In this document: in pieces, positions 30,399 through 33,242 of the stretch | Position numbering within the stretch: position 1 is the first letter of the stretch | How the letters are laid out: the number at the start of each line of letters is the position of its first letter | Source: Natrinema versiforme JCM 10478 | GTDB taxonomy: Archaea > Halobacteriota > Halobacteria > Halobacteriales > Natrialbaceae | DNA length: 33,242 nucleotides | Direction of reading: 5' to 3' | NCBI RefSeq assembly: GCF_000337195.1 | Contig: NZ_AOID01000005.1 | Coordinates: 1 to 33,242, forward strand | Notes under the pieces: generated by a model | The model's input: the letters and a program-made list of their open reading frames with translations, nothing else | Database searches by the model: none | What the model was told of the DNA's origin: nothing | Made by a program: the position numbers and the translations under genes

Positions 30399-31232
30399 CT
30401 AACTCCGCTGTGTCGCAGCCGGCGCGAGTTCCTCGATCACGCGACAGGCATTTTTCGAGAACGCGCGCCGGAGCAGGTCTTCAGACACGTCGAGGGTCAA
30501 AATCTCCATGACGGCGACGTTGGGGTGGCAAGCGGGCGCGCCGCTGCCGAAGAAGACGCGGTCGGGGTGTTCTAACAGCGCCCGCTCGAGTTGCTCGCGA
30601 TACCGGACGAAACTCGTCTCGAGGTAGCAGTCGTCGTAGGCCTCGAGCAGGTCGATCATCTCGTCCATTAGCTCGCGGTTCAGGGGGTGGCCGCCAAAGC
30701 GGCCGACGACGACCGGAAACGAGCGCTCGAGGACGACCTCGGCAAGCGTCTCTGGCGGCGCGTCGACGCCGCCGCGGACGATTACCGGGAGGTCGACGTC
30801 CTCGAGCGCGGCGAGGACCTCCTCGTCGGGGTAGTCGTCGACGGTGGGGTCGAGGACGAAGCCGTGAAAGCGGTCGTCGTAGGCGTACTTCTCGATGTCG
30901 CTGGGGGAGGTGTGGTGGTCGTCGCGGCTGGCGACGGCGTTGCGAAGCCGCCCGGTGGCTTTCCGGCCGGGCGTCTGGGTGCCGTTAATCCGGGCGAAGG
31001 CGACGAAGGGCCGGTCGACGCTCCGTCTGGCGACGCCGTTGTTCGGCGCGAGGTAGCTCGTGTTGGGCTGTGACGGCGGGTAGACGACCGATTTGGTGAT
31101 TCCCGCCTGGTGCATCTCCCGCTCGAGCCGATCCGGCCCGATCGCTCGGCTGGCCGGGTCCCCACCCCCGTCGGTTGGCGGCAGCCGCGTCGCGATATCG
31201 ACGACGCGAAACTCGTGTTCCAACTCCAGCAT
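30399..31232 (-). CDS. Amidohydrolase-fold protein lacking metal ligands
   Basis: A 277-residue protein shaped like the COG2159 amidohydrolase TIM barrel: an N-terminal 'VVDIATRLPP' strand, LVYPPSQPNT-type loop (VVYPPSQPNTSYLAPNN), HGFVLDPTVDDYP, LPVIVRGG, VVVGRFGGHPLN, CYLETSFVRY and a late DRVFFGSGAPACHPN. In active relatives these positions read DxHxH, a His at the end of the LPVIVH strand, GHxGG and GSDxP; here they are ATR (residues 14-16), R, R and G. All four metal ligands seem to be lost, so it is probably not a hydrolase, or uses a different chemistry. It may be a structural or binding protein. It is divergent from the thermosome gene. Confidence 0.75.
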   Translation of the reverse strand: MLELEHEFRVVDIATRLPPTDGGGDPASRAIGPDRLEREMHQAGITKSVVYPPSQPNTSYLAPNNGVARRSVDRPFVAFARINGTQTPGRKATGRLRNAVASRDDHHTSPSDIEKYAYDDRFHGFVLDPTVDDYPDEEVLAALEDVDLPVIVRGGVDAPPETLAEVVLERSFPVVVGRFGGHPLNRELMDEMIDLLEAYDDCYLETSFVRYREQLERALLEHPDRVFFGSGAPACHPNVAVMEILTLDVSEDLLRRAFSKNACRVIEELAPAATQRS

Positions 31233-31344
31233 CTACCGACCAGTTTCGTGTCGACCCATATTTTGCTACCGGCCCGTCGACCGGGTCGCCTGTGTCCGGT
31301 TCACACGCGCAATCGCAAGACGGAGCGGTGGTTGGAGAGAAAGA

Positions 31345-31352
31345 CTTATATA
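31345..31352 (+). promoter_or_regulatory. Thermosome TATA box
   Basis: CTTATATA lies 35-42 nt upstream of ATG 31387 and follows a purine-rich stretch (GGAGAGAAAGA, 31334-31344) at the BRE position. The 5' UTR would be about 10 nt. Haloarchaeal chaperonin promoters are heat inducible. Confidence 0.65.
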
Positions 31353-31386
31353 GAAGTGCTAACGACATGGTTAGTGAGGAACAACG

Positions 31387-32964
31387 ATGGCACAACAGCG
31401 ACGCATGGGTGGGCAGCCCATGTTCATTATGAGCGAGGATAGTCAGCGAACGCAGGGCCGCGACGCCCAGTCGTCGAACATCATGGCCGGCAAGGCCGTC
31501 GCCGAGTCGGTACGGACGACACTCGGACCCCGCGGTATGGACAAGATGCTCGTCGACTCCGGCGGGGACGTCGTCATCACGAACGACGGCGCGACCATCC
31601 TCAACGAGATGGACATCGAGCACCCCGCGGCCCAGATGATCGTCGAAGTCTCCGACTCCCAAGAGGAGGAAGTCGGCGACGGGACGACCACGGCTGCGGT
31701 ACTCGCTGGCAACCTGCTGGGCGAGGCCGAGGACCTCATCGAGCAGGACGTCCACGCGACGACGATCGTCGAGGGCTATCACGAGGCCAGCGAGATCGCC
31801 CTCGAGGCGATCGCCGAGCAGGTCAACGAGGCCGACGTCGACGACGAAATCCTGCGACAGGTCGCCGAGTCGTGCATGACCGGCAAGGGCACCGGCGGAC
31901 TCACCGCCGAGTCTCTCGCCGAGACCGTCGTCGACGCGATCCGCCACGTCGATACCGACGCGGGCGTCGCACGCGACAACGTCACCGTTCACACGCAGAT
32001 CGGAGCCTCCTCGAACGCGACCGAACTCGTCCCCGGGATCATCGTCGACGAGGAGCCCGCCCACGACGGCATGCCGAGCGAGGTCGAGGACGCGTCGATC
32101 GCCATTCTGGACGTCGAACTCGGCGTCCGAACCGGCGATGTCGACGCTGAGTACGCCATCGACTCGATCGACCAGCTCAACGCAGCCATCGACGCCGAGG
32201 AAGGCGAACTCGAGGGCTACGCCGAAACCGTCGCCGAGAGCGGTGCTGACGTCGTCTTCACGACCGAAGACGTCAACGACCGCGTCGCTAACGCGCTCGC
32301 AAACGAGGGCGTCCTCGTCTTCGAGGGCCTCGGCGACAGCGACGCCCGACAGGTCGCCTCCGCGACCGGCGCGCGCCGCGTCGGCGACCTCGACGACCTC
32401 GAGGAGTCCGACTTCGGCTCGGCCGACCGCATCCACACCGAGACCTACGGCGACGACGACCTCGCCTTCGTCGAAGGCGGCGCGGCCGCCGAGACGGTCA
32501 CCGTCTTCGTCCGCGGCGGCACCGAACACATCGTCGACGAACTCGAGCGCGCCATCGGTGACGCCCTCGACGTCGTCGCGACGGCGCTGGAATCCGGCGA
32601 AGTCGTCCCCGGCGCGGGCGCGACCGAGATCGCGATCGCGGACAAGATCCGCCAAGAAGCCGCCGGTATCGAGGGCCGCAAACAGCTCGCCGTGACGGCC
32701 TTCGCCGACGCGGTCGACATCATCCCCCGGACGCTCGCGGCCAACACCGGCCGAGATCCCATCGACGTGCTCGTGGACCTCCGTGCCGCCCACGAGTCCG
32801 AGGGCCGAGCGGGACTGATCACCAGCGGCGACGAGGTCACGATCGACGATCCCTTCGAACACGGCGTCGTCGACCCCGCCGACGTCAAACGCGAAGCCGT
32901 CGAGAGCGCGACCGAAGCCGCCACGATGATCGCCCGCATCGACGACGTCATCGCCGCCGAATAA
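31387..32964 (+). CDS. Thermosome subunit (group II chaperonin), short CCT3-like
   Basis: A 525-residue group II chaperonin subunit. The opening [61 protein letters not shown] and the ATPase motif [13 protein letters not shown] (~residues 97-109) are unmistakable. The C-terminal equatorial domain holds [19 protein letters not shown]. The protein ends directly at [12 protein letters not shown], with no Gly/Met-rich or acidic C-terminal tail, and is ~30 residues shorter than the main haloarchaeal subunits, resembling the third, divergent subunit (CCT3) of Haloferax. A strong TATA box with purine-rich BRE precedes it, and a T-run at 32999-33004 follows it. An alternative start is the ATG at 31405. 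Confidence 0.93.
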   Translation: MAQQRRMGGQPMFIMSEDSQRTQGRDAQSSNIMAGKAVAESVRTTLGPRGMDKMLVDSGGDVVITNDGATILNEMDIEHPAAQMIVEVSDSQEEEVGDGTTTAAVLAGNLLGEAEDLIEQDVHATTIVEGYHEASEIALEAIAEQVNEADVDDEILRQVAESCMTGKGTGGLTAESLAETVVDAIRHVDTDAGVARDNVTVHTQIGASSNATELVPGIIVDEEPAHDGMPSEVEDASIAILDVELGVRTGDVDAEYAIDSIDQLNAAIDAEEGELEGYAETVAESGADVVFTTEDVNDRVANALANEGVLVFEGLGDSDARQVASATGARRVGDLDDLEESDFGSADRIHTETYGDDDLAFVEGGAAAETVTVFVRGGTEHIVDELERAIGDALDVVATALESGEVVPGAGATEIAIADKIRQEAAGIEGRKQLAVTAFADAVDIIPRTLAANTGRDPIDVLVDLRAAHESEGRAGLITSGDEVTIDDPFEHGVVDPADVKREAVESATEAATMIARIDDVIAAE

Positions 32965-32998
32965 CGTCGCTGTTCGCGGCAGCCGTTTCAGACACCCG

Positions 32999-33004
32999 TT
33001 TTTT
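32999..33004 (+). terminator. T-run terminator after thermosome gene
   Basis: TTTTTT followed by GTTT begins 35 nt after the stop codon (32962-32964). U-rich tracts of this kind terminate archaeal transcription, and no hairpin is required. Confidence 0.6.
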
Positions 33005-33050
33005 GTTTGGGCGCACGATACGGCGACGACCGTCGCTGTCGGCCATCATT

Positions 33051-33063
33051 GTTAAGTGTTAAC
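33051..33063. promoter_or_regulatory. Inverted repeat upstream of the HalOD1-like gene
   Basis: GTTAA-GTG-TTAAC (33051-33063) is a perfect inverted repeat ending 20 nt before ATG 33084, in an AT-rich promoter region. It covers the expected TATA/BRE position, so it could be an operator or part of the basal promoter. Confidence 0.45.
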
Positions 33064-33083
33064 ATTCATTAGTTAGATATGTT

Positions 33084-33224
33084 ATGTCCGGACCCGCTCC
33101 GCGAGAGACCCTGACGCCGATCGGTGCCACTGACGGTCGCACGGTCTACTACGACGAGGGGGAGGGAACCTACCACACGTGGTGTGACGACGGCGCGTAC
33201 GAGCCGGTGAGCACCGCCCTGCTC
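33084..33224 (+). CDS. HalOD1 domain protein (3' truncated)
   Basis: Only the first 47 residues are present before the adapter. TVYYDEGEGTYHTWCDDGAYEPVSTALLL looks like the beginning of halobacterial output domain 1 (HalOD1), a small domain found alone or after sensor and regulator modules in haloarchaea. The N-terminal SGPAPRETLTPIGATDGR is a typical disordered lead-in. The remaining residues in this frame (LSLIH) come from adapter sequence. An inverted repeat at 33051-33063 precedes it. Assignment is from a partial domain. Confidence 0.6.
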
Positions 33225-33242
33225 CTGTCTCTTATACACATC
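33225..33242 (-). other. Tn5/Nextera mosaic-end adapter (artefact)
   Basis: CTGTCTCTTATACACATC is the reverse complement of the Tn5 mosaic end (18 of 19 bases). Paired with the adapter at 8-26, it shows that both contig ends stop at library adapters. Confidence 0.97.

Noticed and set aside
30985-32862. 625-codon minus-strand frame opposite the thermosome gene
   Set aside because: Asp/Val/Gly-rich mirror of thermosome codons; no recognisable domain.
1-33242. CRISPR array, insertion sequence with transposase, or prophage
   Set aside because: No regular spaced repeats, transposase motifs or phage structural genes were found; the gene set is chromosomal.

Overview
The window is a 33 kb chromosomal stretch of a halophilic archaeon, most likely class Halobacteria and probably Natrialbaceae (Natrinema/Haloterrigena-like; the family is inferred from gene content, not tested). 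Supporting signs are high GC, strongly acidic proteins, ATG or GTG starts lying about 25-30 nt downstream of TATA boxes (leaderless style), and archaeal markers: TFS, thermosome, NAC, a uS10 paralogue, a geranylgeranyl reductase-family protein and several haloarchaea-specific DUF families. Both ends carry a Tn5/Nextera mosaic-end adapter (8-26 and 33225-33242), so this is a complete assembled contig with uncut adapters, and its first and last genes are truncated.

Layout. 27-963: end of a rhodanese + metallo-beta-lactamase protein. 978-7294: housekeeping genes ([2Fe-2S] ferredoxin, geranylgeranyl reductase-family flavoprotein, M20 amidohydrolase, uS10 paralogue, Nudix hydrolase, DUF5787, DUF5797). 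7454-9506: MFS transporter, DUF5789 protein, transcription factor S. 9766-10281: two tiny membrane proteins. 10301-14603: TrmI tRNA methyltransferase coupled to NAC, HD phosphohydrolase, PUA protein, small membrane protein, NYN nuclease, HtpX protease. 14957-21741: lysine/diaminopimelate cluster dapA-dapB-dapD-[vapBC]-lysA-dapF-dapE (succinylase branch), with a type II toxin-antitoxin pair in the middle and a structured leader in front. 21857-22695: two overlapping single-domain EamA genes. 22826-26082: divergent purine genes purB and a fused PurN-AICAR transformylase. 26228-27124: Tat lipoprotein. 27273-30150: glycerate kinase (with a 32-codon upstream ORF) convergent with a GntP permease. 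30399-32964: amidohydrolase-fold protein lacking its metal ligands, divergent from a thermosome subunit. 33084-end: truncated HalOD1-like protein.

How the genes work together. The dap genes take aspartate semialdehyde and pyruvate to lysine; only the aminotransferase step is not encoded here. PurB and PurN/AICARFT supply steps of purine synthesis. GntP plus glycerate kinase form a plausible uptake-and-phosphorylation unit for a small sugar acid.

Least ordinary signals: (i) a 49-nt palindromic element inserted in the same reading frame in lysA and in the purN/AICARFT linker (41/49 identical), with related hairpin inserts in the first gene and in the NAC linker; (ii) a two-copy dispersed element starting at stop codons, with invariant arms around unrelated but perfectly paired hairpins; (iii) a structured dapA leader; (iv) an uORF coupled to glycerate kinase; (v) palindromes at the promoters of the MFS, GntP and HalOD1 genes; (vi) the apparent pseudo-amidohydrolase.
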